A stretch of 64,000 nt of DNA from the NCBI RefSeq assembly GCF_013285385.1, contig NZ_CP054212.1, positions 1,488,001 through 1,552,000 of the forward strand. Direction: 5' to 3'. Source of the stretch: Paramixta manurensis (GTDB lineage: Bacteria; Pseudomonadota; Gammaproteobacteria; Enterobacterales; Enterobacteriaceae). The stretch's first letter is position 1, and the number at the start of each line of letters is the position of its first letter. This document shows positions 43,593 to 52,115 of this stretch, piece after piece. A program made the position numbers and the translations under genes. The notes under the pieces were generated by a model. The model made no database searches. It was not told where the DNA came from and saw only the letters and a list, made by a program, of their open reading frames with translations.

Positions 43593-43641
43593 GGCTGTTT
43601 TCGGACATCAGGTTATTTTATACCGATGTCCGAAAACAGCC
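43593..43641. promoter_or_regulatory. Long inverted repeat between the divergent alkylation-repair genes
   Basis: Arms 43593–43609 and 43625–43641 are perfect 17-bp inverted copies (GGCTGTTTTCGGACATC and its complement), and GGT/ACC extend the pairing after one bulged A. The centres of the arms are 32 bp apart, about three helical turns. No T-run follows on either strand and both flanking genes start here, so this fits an operator better than a terminator. Binding by the Ada–AlkA regulator is an inference. Confidence 0.75.
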
Positions 43642-43722
43642 AGCCAGCAGGGAAAAAGGGCGGATAATAACCTTCAGCGAAATAAGTCGGGTTATCGCTT
43701 TACTGATAAAGGAGAAGGAAAA

Positions 43723-44217
43723 ATGAGCTGGTTCTGCAAAAAAATGAAATCGCCGGTAGGGGAGCTCACGCTAATTGCCACTGAAAAGGCACTGGTTGCC
43801 GTGCTGTGGGAAAATGAGCTGCGTAACCATTTTCGCTTTAATCCGCTAACGGAAGATCATCAGCATCCGATCCTGCTGGAAGCCGAACGTCAACTGGGCG
43901 AGTATTTCAGCGGTCAGCGTCAATGTTTTTCGCTACCGCTCGCTTTCGAAGGCACCGCGTTTCAGCAAAAGGTGTGGCAGGCATTGGTTTCCATCCCTTT
44001 CGGAGAAACGCGGAGCTACGCGCAAATCGCACAACAGATTGGTCATCCCAAAGCCATGCGGGCGGTGGGCGCGGCAAACGGTAAAAACCCAATCTCAATT
44101 ATTGCTCCCTGCCATCGCGTGATCGGCGCAAACGGCAAGCTGACCGGCTTTGCCGGCGGGCTGGATAATAAAGCGTTGCTGCTTGGGCTTGAGTCGCGCG
44201 AGCGTCAGGAGGAGTGA
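43723..44217 (+). CDS. ogt: Methylated-DNA--protein-cysteine S-methyltransferase (Ogt/AdaB type)
   Basis: Suicide repair protein that moves the methyl group from O6-methylguanine to its own cysteine. It has 164 residues, of which the N-terminal part is the ribonuclease-H-like domain and the C-terminal part is the active domain. The active-site motif PCHRV has Cys130, preceded by RAVGAANGKNPISII. The ribosome-binding site GGAGAAGGA lies directly upstream. Divergent from the Ada–AlkA fusion, it restores the activity missing there. It could equally be called AdaB; the symbol is a family assignment. Confidence 0.88.
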   Translation: MSWFCKKMKSPVGELTLIATEKALVAVLWENELRNHFRFNPLTEDHQHPILLEAERQLGEYFSGQRQCFSLPLAFEGTAFQQKVWQALVSIPFGETRSYAQIAQQIGHPKAMRAVGAANGKNPISIIAPCHRVIGANGKLTGFAGGLDNKALLLGLESRERQEE

Positions 44218-44291
44218 TGCGGACTGCGTGCCGGTGATATTTTTGGTCATCCGCAAAAAGCGGGCGACAGCGGCGATTAATTTCGCTATCT

Positions 44292-44309
44292 TGTTTAGCA
44301 TATAAAACA
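44292..44309. promoter_or_regulatory. NadR box upstream of nadA
   Basis: TGTTTA-GCATAT-AAAACA agrees with the NadR operator TGTTTA-N6-TAAACA at 11 of 12 conserved bases, 73 bp before the nadA start. NadR represses nadA-pnuC in enterics when NAD is plentiful. Confidence 0.8.
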
Positions 44310-44382
44310 AATTAGGTTATATGTGGCGGATAACCGCTATGTTTAGCCTGATATGTTAAGCCGGTAAAACGAGATTGCGATT

Positions 44383-45444
44383 ATGAGCCTAATGTTCGAT
44401 CCTGAAACTGCCGTTTATCCTTTCCCGCCTAAGCCCAAGCGGCTTACGCCTAATGAAAAGGATGCTTACCGCGAAAAAATCAAACGGTTGCTACGCGAGC
44501 GCGATGCGGTGATGGTTGCCCACTACTACACCGATCCAGAAATCCAGGCTCTGGCTGAAGAGACCGGTGGCTGCGTTGCAGATTCGCTGGAAATGGCGCG
44601 TTTTGGTAGCGCGCATCCGGCTAAAACGCTATTGGTCGCAGGCGTACGTTTTATGGGCGAAACGGCAAAAATACTCAGTCCGGAAAAAACGGTGCTGATG
44701 CCGACGTTACAGGCTGAATGTTCGCTCGACTTGGGTTGCCCCATTGATGATTTTAATCAGTTTTGCGACCAGCATCCCGATCGCACCGTAGTGGTCTATG
44801 CCAACACATCGGCAGCAGTAAAAGCGCGCGCCGATTGGGTGGTGACCTCCAGTATTGCTGTCGAGCTAATTGAACATTTGGATAGCCTCGGGGAGAAAAT
44901 TCTTTGGGCGCCGGATCGCCATTTAGGGCGTTACGTGGCCCGGCAAACCGGCGCGGACGTGCTGTGCTGGCAAGGCGCCTGCATTGTTCATGACGAGTTT
45001 AAAACGCAAGCGTTGCAGCGCATGAAAGCGCTCTACCCACAGGCGGCAGTATTGGTTCATCCTGAATCACCGCAGGCGATCGTTGAATTGGCTGATGCTG
45101 TTGGGTCGACCAGTCAATTGATCCAGGCCGCGCAAATGCTGCCGCATCAGCAGATGATTGTCGCGACCGATCGCGGCATCTTTTATAAAATGCAGCAGGC
45201 ATGTCCGGATAAAACGTTGCTTGAGGCGCCTACCGCTGGTGAAGGCGCTACCTGCCGAAGCTGTGCGCACTGTCCATGGATGGCGATGAATGGCCTGCGC
45301 GCCATTGCCGAAGGGTTAGAGTCTGGCGGTGAAGCGCATGAGATTCAGGTGGATGCGGCGTTACGAGAAGGCGCATTGCTCCCGCTGAATCGTATGCTAT
45401 CTTTTGCAGCGAGTCTCAGGCTACAGGTGAAGGGTAACGCCTGA
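44383..45444 (+). CDS. nadA: Quinolinate synthase
   Basis: 4Fe-4S enzyme that condenses iminoaspartate with dihydroxyacetone phosphate to quinolinate in de novo NAD synthesis. It has 353 residues (E. coli 347). Cluster cysteines are in QAECSLD, WQGACIVHDEF and the CRSCAHCPW segment. The HYYTDPEIQ motif is near the N terminus. It is followed by pnuC and controlled by the NadR box upstream. Confidence 0.97.
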   Translation: MSLMFDPETAVYPFPPKPKRLTPNEKDAYREKIKRLLRERDAVMVAHYYTDPEIQALAEETGGCVADSLEMARFGSAHPAKTLLVAGVRFMGETAKILSPEKTVLMPTLQAECSLDLGCPIDDFNQFCDQHPDRTVVVYANTSAAVKARADWVVTSSIAVELIEHLDSLGEKILWAPDRHLGRYVARQTGADVLCWQGACIVHDEFKTQALQRMKALYPQAAVLVHPESPQAIVELADAVGSTSQLIQAAQMLPHQQMIVATDRGIFYKMQQACPDKTLLEAPTAGEGATCRSCAHCPWMAMNGLRAIAEGLESGGEAHEIQVDAALREGALLPLNRMLSFAASLRLQVKGNA

Positions 45445-45471
45445 TCTTTTCTTATTTTACAAGGCGCTGAT

Positions 45472-46191
45472 ATGGATTTTTTTAGCACGCAAAATATAGC
45501 GGTTCATATTCCTCTCGGGGCGGGCGGTTACGATCTTTCATGGATTGAAGGGATTGGCACGCTGGCTGGTTTACTCTGTATTTGGTTAGCAAGTAAAGAA
45601 AAACTGATTAATTACCTGTTTGGTTTAATTAACGTCTCGTTATTCGCCGCGATTTTTTTTCAAATTCAACTGTACGCCAGTTTATTACTACAACTGTTCT
45701 TTTTTGTCGCCAACCTTTACGGCTGGTACGCCTGGAGTCGGCAAACAACGGATAATCAGAGCGAGCTAAAAATCCGCTGGTTGCCGTTACCAAAAGCCAT
45801 TGGCTGGGGCGCAGTATGTGTGGTGGCAATTGCTTTGATGACGGCGTTTATTGACCCGGTTTTCGCTTTCCTGACTAAAATTTCTGTCGCGGTGTTACAC
45901 CAGCTTGGGTTGCAGGTCACAATGCCGGTATTGCAGCCGGATGCGTTTCCTTTTTGGGATTCCTGCATGATGGTACTCTCAATTGTGGCGATGATACTGA
46001 TGACGCGTAAATACGTCGAAAACTGGCTGCTGTGGGTGATTATTAATGTGATCAGCGTGATGATTTTTGCCCGTCAGGGCGTGTACGCCATGTCGCTGGA
46101 ATATGCGATTTTGACGCTGATCGCACTGAATGGCAGTTGGTTATGGATTAAAAGCGCCCGCCAACAGGGTTCGCAAGCGCTTTCAGGTTAA
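45472..46191 (+). CDS. pnuC: Nicotinamide riboside transporter PnuC
   Basis: Inner-membrane carrier of 239 residues with about seven helices. The family signature is visible in WIEGIGTLAGLLCIWLASKE and NLYGWYAWSR. It brings in nicotinamide riboside for NAD salvage and shares the nadA transcript and NadR control. The stop codon directly abuts the stop of the convergent zitB gene. Confidence 0.96.
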   Translation: MDFFSTQNIAVHIPLGAGGYDLSWIEGIGTLAGLLCIWLASKEKLINYLFGLINVSLFAAIFFQIQLYASLLLQLFFFVANLYGWYAWSRQTTDNQSELKIRWLPLPKAIGWGAVCVVAIALMTAFIDPVFAFLTKISVAVLHQLGLQVTMPVLQPDAFPFWDSCMMVLSIVAMILMTRKYVENWLLWVIINVISVMIFARQGVYAMSLEYAILTLIALNGSWLWIKSARQQGSQALSG

Positions 46192-47118
46192 TTAATGCGG
46201 GTGATGATGCGCATGTTCGCTACTGCCCAGTGAGCAATCCTCACCTTCACAACGTTGGTACTCCATCTGCACCGTCGCGTGATCGATCTGATAATGCTGG
46301 TGCAGATAGTGATGAATGCGTTGTAACAACGCATCATGGTCGTAGGGCGGCACCACTTGCACATGCAAGGTCATTACCGGTTTTTCACCCACCTGCCAGA
46401 CATGAACATGGTGGACGTTGCGGACTTCGGCGATGTTCAACGTCAGGTCACGCTTCAGTTTTACCACCTCAACGGAACTCGGCGCGCTTTCCAGTAGTTC
46501 GTTCAGGCTCTCTTTCATCAATGTCCAGGCGCTGCGCAGTACCAGCGCCGAAACTAAGATCGATAACAAAGGATCGATAGGCGTCCAGCCGGTGGCGATG
46601 ATAATTAACGCCGCGGCAATCGCGCCCACCGAACCGAGTAAATCGCCCATAACGTGCAATGCCGCGGCACGCACATTGAGATTCTTCTCTTCACTCCCGC
46701 GATGTAACAGCCAGAATGAAAGTAAGTTAGCTAATAATCCGGCACAGGCAATCACTAACATAAAGCCGCCAGCGACGGGCTGCGGCTGATAAAAGCGACG
46801 AATCGCTTCCCAGACAATCAGTACTGTAATGACCAGTAGAGCAATTGCGTTAACAAAAGCCGCCAGCGTGGTTAAACGCAGCCAGCCAAAAGTATGACGT
46901 TCATTAGGACGGCGTTGGGCAAACTGCACCGCCAGTAAAGCGACCAGCAACGCTGCGGTATCAGTCAGCATATGACCGGCATCGGCCAGTAGGGCGAGTG
47001 AACCAGAGAGCAAGCCGCCGATAACTTCCGCGACCATAAATAGCGCGGTAACGGTAAATGCCGCCAGCAGACGTGAACGGTTACCGTTTCCTTCCGAATG
47101 TGAATGTTGATGCGCCAT
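46192..47118 (-). CDS. zitB: Zinc efflux transporter ZitB (CDF family)
   Basis: A 308-residue cation diffusion facilitator exporting zinc. It has a His-rich N terminus (MAHQHSHSEGN), six membrane helices, the metal site in LADAGHMLTD, and a cytosolic C-terminal domain ending in a His-rich tail (SEHAHHHPH). It is convergent with pnuC with no spacer, as in E. coli. Confidence 0.95.
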   Translation of the reverse strand: MAHQHSHSEGNGNRSRLLAAFTVTALFMVAEVIGGLLSGSLALLADAGHMLTDTAALLVALLAVQFAQRRPNERHTFGWLRLTTLAAFVNAIALLVITVLIVWEAIRRFYQPQPVAGGFMLVIACAGLLANLLSFWLLHRGSEEKNLNVRAAALHVMGDLLGSVGAIAAALIIIATGWTPIDPLLSILVSALVLRSAWTLMKESLNELLESAPSSVEVVKLKRDLTLNIAEVRNVHHVHVWQVGEKPVMTLHVQVVPPYDHDALLQRIHHYLHQHYQIDHATVQMEYQRCEGEDCSLGSSEHAHHHPH

Positions 47119-47240
47119 AATTATCCATGATTAATCATTCAGGCACCCATCATACCAGGAAATAGGGCTCTGCTATGAGAGTCTGATGCGCTTTATTTTG
47201 GGGTGACAGTTGGACGTGGATGAATTGACCAAGATGACGT

Positions 47241-47266
47241 AAAAATAAGGAGAGCAGACGCTCTCC
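47241..47266 (-). terminator. Terminator downstream of ybgS
   Basis: On the minus strand GGAGAGC-GTCT-GCTCTCC is followed by TTATTTTTAC, 15 bp after the ybgS stop. Confidence 0.82.
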
Positions 47267-47280
47267 TGTAATGAGATGTA

Positions 47281-47622
47281 TTACTGGCTGGTACCATCGG
47301 TCTGACGATCGACGCTACCGCCGCCCTGTTTAGTTTTTACTTTCTCATTAACATTTGGGCATTTTCCGTCTTTACAGTCGGAGTTTTTATCAATTTGGTC
47401 AGCGCTCATGCTGCCATTACCGGGATTTGCCGTATTGGTATCGCCGGTGTTAATTTTATTATTATCAACTTTGTTCGGCGGTAGATTTTCTTTCGCGCCC
47501 GGTGCTTTAGCACCTGCATCAGCAGCAGAGTTCTCATTACCATTGCTATTTGCAGCCATGGCTGCTCCGCTACCCAGTGTCATTGCTGTTGCCAAAAATA
47601 CGATTGCAAACTTATTCATCAT
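47281..47622 (-). CDS. ybgS: YbgS family periplasmic protein
   Basis: Predicted secreted protein of 113 residues. A signal peptide ends at GSGAAMA-AN. The mature part is rich in Asn, Gly, Asp and Lys, and shares VDNN, CKDGKCPN and TDGTSQ with E. coli YbgS. The first of two adjacent ATGs is used, preceded by GGGAG; a longer frame to 47700 has no signal peptide at its start. Two mature cysteines may form a disulfide. Function unknown; it is described as homeobox-like only by old annotation. Confidence 0.82.
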   Translation of the reverse strand: MMNKFAIVFLATAMTLGSGAAMAANSNGNENSAADAGAKAPGAKENLPPNKVDNNKINTGDTNTANPGNGSMSADQIDKNSDCKDGKCPNVNEKVKTKQGGGSVDRQTDGTSQ

Positions 47623-47876
47623 GATGCTCCCGTTAATTATTGATGGTTGCTGAGACAAACCCGATAAAGCAGTTTTAGAGCGTGCATACTCACCACACAA
47701 GATAAAATCCCGGCTTCATATCATTTGATAATTATTTGTGGGGTAAATGCGTTTTTTTTAAGAGGTTACGAGTAAAAGTGTAGTAACAGATCGCCAAAAA
47801 GCAAATTTGTGACGCGCTTCCGGTGACGAAAGTCGATTTACAGCGCGGAGTTGACGGGCTAAATTGGGCAGGTTGT

Positions 47877-47894
47877 GCCCGGTGCGTACCGGGC
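47877..47894 (+). other. Hairpin in the aroG leader
   Basis: GCCCGGT-GCGT-ACCGGGC, a perfect 7-bp stem ending 22 bases before the aroG ATG with no T-run. It might affect translation start or mRNA stability. Confidence 0.4.
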
Positions 47895-47915
47895 AGGGAA
47901 ATTAGTGGATAGGTT

Positions 47916-48968
47916 ATGAATTACCAGAATGATGATTTAAGAATCAAAGAGATAAAGGAACTTTTACCTCCGGTTGCACTGCTTGAAAAATTCCCGGCCA
48001 GTGAAAAAGCGGCGGAAACCGTCTCGCTGGCGCGCCACGCGATACACAAAATTCTTAAAAATGAAGATGACCGTTTACTGGTGGTTATTGGACCATGCTC
48101 GATCCATGATACTGCGGCGGCGAAAGAGTATGCGGCTCGTCTGCTTAGCCTGCGCGAGGAGTTAAAAGGCGCTTTAGAAGTGGTGATGCGGGTCTATTTT
48201 GAAAAACCGCGCACCACGGTGGGTTGGAAAGGGCTAATTAACGATCCACATATGGATGGTAGCTTCCAGATTAATGATGGCTTACGCATTGCGCGTAAAT
48301 TACTGCTGGATATCAATGACAGCGGTTTACCCGCTGCGGGCGAGTTCCTCGATATGATCACGCCGCAATATATGGCTGATCTAATGAGCTGGGGCGCGAT
48401 TGGCGCACGCACCACCGAATCGCAGGTTCACCGTGAACTCTCTTCCGGGCTTTCTTGTCCGGTTGGGTTTAAAAATGGCACCGACGGTACCATCAAAGTG
48501 GCGATTGACGCCATCAATGCCGCCAGCGCGCCGCACTGCTTCTTATCCGTGACGAAGTATGGGCATTCCGCAATTGTCGAAACCAGCGGGAATGGCGATT
48601 GCCACATTATTTTGCGCGGCGGCAAAGAGCCTAACTACAGCGCACACCATGTGAATGCGGTAAAAGCCGGTTTGGAAAAAGCGGGCCTGGCGCCACAGGT
48701 GATGATCGATTTCAGCCATGCTAATAGTAGCAAGCAGTATCAGAAACAATTAGTGGTGGCTGATGACGTCGCGCAGCAGATTTCCGGCGGTGAAAAAGCG
48801 ATCATTGGAGTGATGATTGAAAGTCACCTGGTTGAGGGTAACCAAAACCTGGAAAGCGGTGCGCCGTTACTTTACGGCCAAAGTGTGACTGATGCCTGTA
48901 TTGGATGGGAAGATACCGAACGGGTGTTACGCCAATTGGCCGATGCGGTTAAGGCACGCCGCGGTTAA
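47916..48968 (+). CDS. aroG: 3-deoxy-7-phosphoheptulonate synthase, AroG type
   Basis: First enzyme of the shikimate pathway, joining PEP and erythrose-4-phosphate. The 350 residues equal E. coli AroG, the Phe-inhibited isoenzyme. The N terminus MNYQNDDLRIKEIKELLPP, the motif IGPCSIHD and the segment MIDFSHANSSKQYQKQ are diagnostic. A terminator shared with gpmA follows. Confidence 0.96.
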   Translation: MNYQNDDLRIKEIKELLPPVALLEKFPASEKAAETVSLARHAIHKILKNEDDRLLVVIGPCSIHDTAAAKEYAARLLSLREELKGALEVVMRVYFEKPRTTVGWKGLINDPHMDGSFQINDGLRIARKLLLDINDSGLPAAGEFLDMITPQYMADLMSWGAIGARTTESQVHRELSSGLSCPVGFKNGTDGTIKVAIDAINAASAPHCFLSVTKYGHSAIVETSGNGDCHIILRGGKEPNYSAHHVNAVKAGLEKAGLAPQVMIDFSHANSSKQYQKQLVVADDVAQQISGGEKAIIGVMIESHLVEGNQNLESGAPLLYGQSVTDACIGWEDTERVLRQLADAVKARRG

Positions 48969-48990
48969 TCATTTGCCTTGTTAGAACGAT

Positions 48991-49020
48991 AAAAAAATCC
49001 GCCGGAATGGCGGATTTTTT
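48991..49020. terminator. Bidirectional terminator between aroG and gpmA
   Basis: A-run, AATCCGCC-GGAAT-GGCGGATT, T-run; serves both converging genes. Confidence 0.92.
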
Positions 49021-49035
49021 ATCACGGGCAAGCGG

Positions 49036-49788
49036 TTACTTAGCTTTACCCTGGTTCGCGACGGCGGCGGCTTTCGCGGCGATCTCGTCGGCATCACCCA
49101 GATAGTAGTGTTTGATCGGTTTGAAATTCTCATCGAACTCATATACCAACGGAACGCCGGTTGGAATGTTCAATTCCAGAATTTCATCTTCGCTCATGTT
49201 ATCGAGATATTTAACCAGCGCACGCAAGGAGTTGCCGTGTGCGGCAATGATCACTTTCTCACCGCTTTTCAGGCGCGGCAGAATGGTTTCATTCCAGTAA
49301 GGAATCACACGATCAATAGTCAGCGCCAGGCTCTCGGTGGTGGGAAGCTGTTCGGCGGTCAGTTTCGCATAACGCGGATCGTGGCCCGGAAAACGCTCAT
49401 CGCTGCGCTCCAACTCCGGCGGCGTAATGGCGAAACCACGGCGCCACTGTTTCACTTGCTCATCGCCGTACTTCTCAGCGGTTTCGGCTTTGTTCAGGCC
49501 TTGTAACGCACCATAATGACGCTCGTTCAGGCGCCATGATTTCTCAGTAGGCAACCAAGCCTGATCCAGCTCATCGAGAATGTTCCACAGCGTGTGGATG
49601 GCACGTTTCAGCACGGAGGTGTAGGCAAAATCAAAGCTGAAGCCTTCTTTTTTCAGCAGTTGACCTGCTGCCTTCGCTTCGGTACGGCCTTTATCGGACA
49701 GATCCACATCGTACCATCCGGTGAAGCGGTTTTCGTTATTCCACTGGCTTTCGCCGTGGCGCACCAGTACCAGCTTAGTTACAGCCAT
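49036..49788 (-). CDS. gpmA: 2,3-bisphosphoglycerate-dependent phosphoglycerate mutase
   Basis: Glycolytic enzyme interconverting 3- and 2-phosphoglycerate. It has 250 residues, as in E. coli. The phosphohistidine motif is LVRHGESQWN (His about 11), and the second active-site His is in IAAHGNSLRAL. A near-consensus Fur box is placed upstream, in keeping with the known Fur control of gpmA. Confidence 0.97.
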   Translation of the reverse strand: MAVTKLVLVRHGESQWNNENRFTGWYDVDLSDKGRTEAKAAGQLLKKEGFSFDFAYTSVLKRAIHTLWNILDELDQAWLPTEKSWRLNERHYGALQGLNKAETAEKYGDEQVKQWRRGFAITPPELERSDERFPGHDPRYAKLTAEQLPTTESLALTIDRVIPYWNETILPRLKSGEKVIIAAHGNSLRALVKYLDNMSEDEILELNIPTGVPLVYEFDENFKPIKHYYLGDADEIAAKAAAVANQGKAK

Positions 49789-49820
49789 AGCTTAACTCCT
49801 TAATACGCTAACGTTTCTAT

Positions 49821-49839
49821 GATAATGAATATCATTATA
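49821..49839. promoter_or_regulatory. Fur box upstream of gpmA
   Basis: GATAATGAATATCATTATA agrees with the Fur consensus at 16 of 19 positions. It lies 33 bp before the gpmA start on the minus strand. E. coli gpmA is a known Fur target. Confidence 0.75.
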
Positions 49840-49943
49840 TTGCTGGCGGTCCCGCCCGGCAATTTGATAGTGCTTTACCATAGCTGAATTCTGCGCAGGG
49901 CGTAAGTGCGTGCAAGACGCAGTGCGCGTTTTTCATCCCGTTT

Positions 49944-50972
49944 TTATTCGGCGGTCAGCGTGTAGTGGGTTACCGTCCGTCGAGTTTCACCGGGCTGTTG
50001 CCAGCAATCGGCCTGCGGCCACTCAGGATGGTTGGGCGAATCGGGTAAAAAACCACTCTCCAGCGCGATGCCTTGGTAATCATTATAGGTTCCCTGTTCA
50101 CGCGCAGGCGTACCCGCCAGGTAATTGCCGCTATAAAACTGCAACGCGGGCGCGGTGGTACGCACCGTCAGGCTCAATGCCCGATCCGCAGACCAGAGTT
50201 GGGCCGCTGGTTGCGCCGCGGATGGGTTCAGCAGAAAGGCATGGTCGTAGCCTTTGGCTGCCCGCTGATCATCATCCTGCAAGAAATGTTGCGCAATGGT
50301 TTTCGGCTGACGAAAATCAAACGTTGTCTGCTCAACCGCTTTTAGCGTACCGCGCGGGATCCCGCTATTGTCGACCGGCAAATAGCGATCGGCATGCAGT
50401 TGTAGATGATGCTGTCGCGCATCGCCATGGTTCGCATCAAGATTGAAATAAGCATGATTGGTTAGATTGACCGGGCAAGGTTTACTGACCTGGCTCTCAT
50501 AGATAATCGACAAGCGGTTATCATCGTCAAGTTGATAGCGCAGTGAAACCAGCAGCGTGCCGGGAAAACCCTGATCTCCGTCTGACGAGTCGAGACGATA
50601 ATGCACTTCACTGTCGCTTTGGCTAACAATTTGCCAGCGCCGTTTATCAAAACCTTGCGGGCCACCATGAAGTTGATGCTCGCCCTGATTCGCCACTAAC
50701 TGGATGCCTGCGGTTTGTAAACGCGCATTGGCAATGCGGTTGGCATAACGCCCTACGGTTGCGCCAAGATAGGCCGATTGTTGGAGATAATCGGACGGCG
50801 TCGCGCAGCCAAGCAATGCCTCACGCACGCTGCCATCCTTCATTGGCACCCGTGCGGAGAGCCAAGTGGCGCCCCAATCCATAAAAGTGGCAACCATGCC
50901 GTTACGGTTACGCAACACGGTGATCCGCCAGGGCTGACCGTCCGGCGCGTGGGACAGCGACGAAGTTAGCAT
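49944..50972 (-). CDS. galM: Galactose-1-epimerase (mutarotase)
   Basis: Converts beta- to alpha-D-galactose before phosphorylation by GalK. It has 342 residues (E. coli 346). Active-site histidines lie in GEHQLHGGPQGFDKR and VNLTNHAYFNLD, and the catalytic Glu is near the C terminus in GIALESGFLPDSPNH. It overlaps the end of galK by 7 bp; it is the last gene of galTKM. Confidence 0.95.
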   Translation of the reverse strand: MLTSSLSHAPDGQPWRITVLRNRNGMVATFMDWGATWLSARVPMKDGSVREALLGCATPSDYLQQSAYLGATVGRYANRIANARLQTAGIQLVANQGEHQLHGGPQGFDKRRWQIVSQSDSEVHYRLDSSDGDQGFPGTLLVSLRYQLDDDNRLSIIYESQVSKPCPVNLTNHAYFNLDANHGDARQHHLQLHADRYLPVDNSGIPRGTLKAVEQTTFDFRQPKTIAQHFLQDDDQRAAKGYDHAFLLNPSAAQPAAQLWSADRALSLTVRTTAPALQFYSGNYLAGTPAREQGTYNDYQGIALESGFLPDSPNHPEWPQADCWQQPGETRRTVTHYTLTAE

Positions 50973-52114
50973 TGGCCGGCTCCCGGTGAAGCTTTACAGA
51001 CGTAGAAGGTTTCTTTGAGCCCGGATTGCGCTTCATATTTTTCCGCCACCGCCGCTTGAACGCGATCGACTAAATCAAACGGCATCAACGCCACGACACA
51101 GCCGCCAAAACCGCCGCCGGTCATACGCACACCGCCGCGATCGCCAATCACCGCTTTAACGATTTCGACCAGCGAATCAATCGGCGGCACGGTGATTTCA
51201 AAATCATCCCGCATCGAAGCGTGGGATTCGGCCATTAAGACACCCATACGACTTAAATCACCTTTGCTTAGCGCTTCTGCGGCCTCAAGCGTGCGGGCAT
51301 TCTCGGTCAGAACGTGACGAACCCGCTTCGCGACCTGCGGATCCAGTTCATGTTCAACCGCCTTAAACTGGTTGATGTCCACATCGCGCAACGCGCGTTG
51401 GGCAAAGAAACGCGCGCCGGTCTCACACTGTTCACGGCGAGTATTGTATTCACTTCCTACCAAATTACGGCGGTAATTGGAGTTAATAATCACCACTGCA
51501 ATATCTTTTGGCATCGGCACCGGGCGCGTACCCAGCGTGCGGCAATCCAGTAGCATGGCGTGGTCTTTTTTGCCCAGCGCGGAAATTAACTGATCCATAA
51601 TGCCGCAGTTACAGCCGACAAATTGGTTCTCCGCTTCTTGACCATTAACGGCGATTTCCGCGCCATCCAACGGCAGGTGATAGAGCTGTTGAAAGACGGT
51701 GCCGACCGCCACTTCCAGCGACGCCGAAGAGCTGAGACCCGCGCCTTGCGGCACATCGCCGCTGATCACCATGTCCACGCCATTAAAATTTTTATTGCGC
51801 TTTTGTAGATGCTTAACCACGCCACGCACGTAGTTGGCCCACATCGGCTCTTTTAGCGCCATAATGGGCTCATCCAGCGCAAAAGTATCTTGCTGATGGT
51901 CATAATCCACTGCAATGACGCGCACTTGACGGTCATCGCGTTTCGCACAGGCAATCACCGTTTGGTAATCAATCGCACAGGGCAGCACGAAACCATCATT
52001 ATAATCGGTATGTTCGCCAATCAGATTTACGCGGCCCGGCGCCTGGATAAAGTGGCTCGGCGCATAGCCAAAACGTTCATTAAATATTTGTTCGGTAAGT
52101 TTTTTTAAACTCAT
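50966..52114 (-). CDS. galK: Galactokinase
   Basis: GHMP-family kinase making galactose-1-phosphate. The 382 residues match E. coli. The signature PGRVNLIGEHTDYNDGFVLP is at about 27–46, the ATP loop is PQGAGLSSSASLEVA, and a C-terminal GHMP motif VRMTGGGFGGCVVAL is present. galT ends 2 bp upstream. Confidence 0.97.
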   Translation of the reverse strand: MSLKKLTEQIFNERFGYAPSHFIQAPGRVNLIGEHTDYNDGFVLPCAIDYQTVIACAKRDDRQVRVIAVDYDHQQDTFALDEPIMALKEPMWANYVRGVVKHLQKRNKNFNGVDMVISGDVPQGAGLSSSASLEVAVGTVFQQLYHLPLDGAEIAVNGQEAENQFVGCNCGIMDQLISALGKKDHAMLLDCRTLGTRPVPMPKDIAVVIINSNYRRNLVGSEYNTRREQCETGARFFAQRALRDVDINQFKAVEHELDPQVAKRVRHVLTENARTLEAAEALSKGDLSRMGVLMAESHASMRDDFEITVPPIDSLVEIVKAVIGDRGGVRMTGGGFGGCVVALMPFDLVDRVQAAVAEKYEAQSGLKETFYVCKASPGAGQC

Positions 52115-52115
52115 G

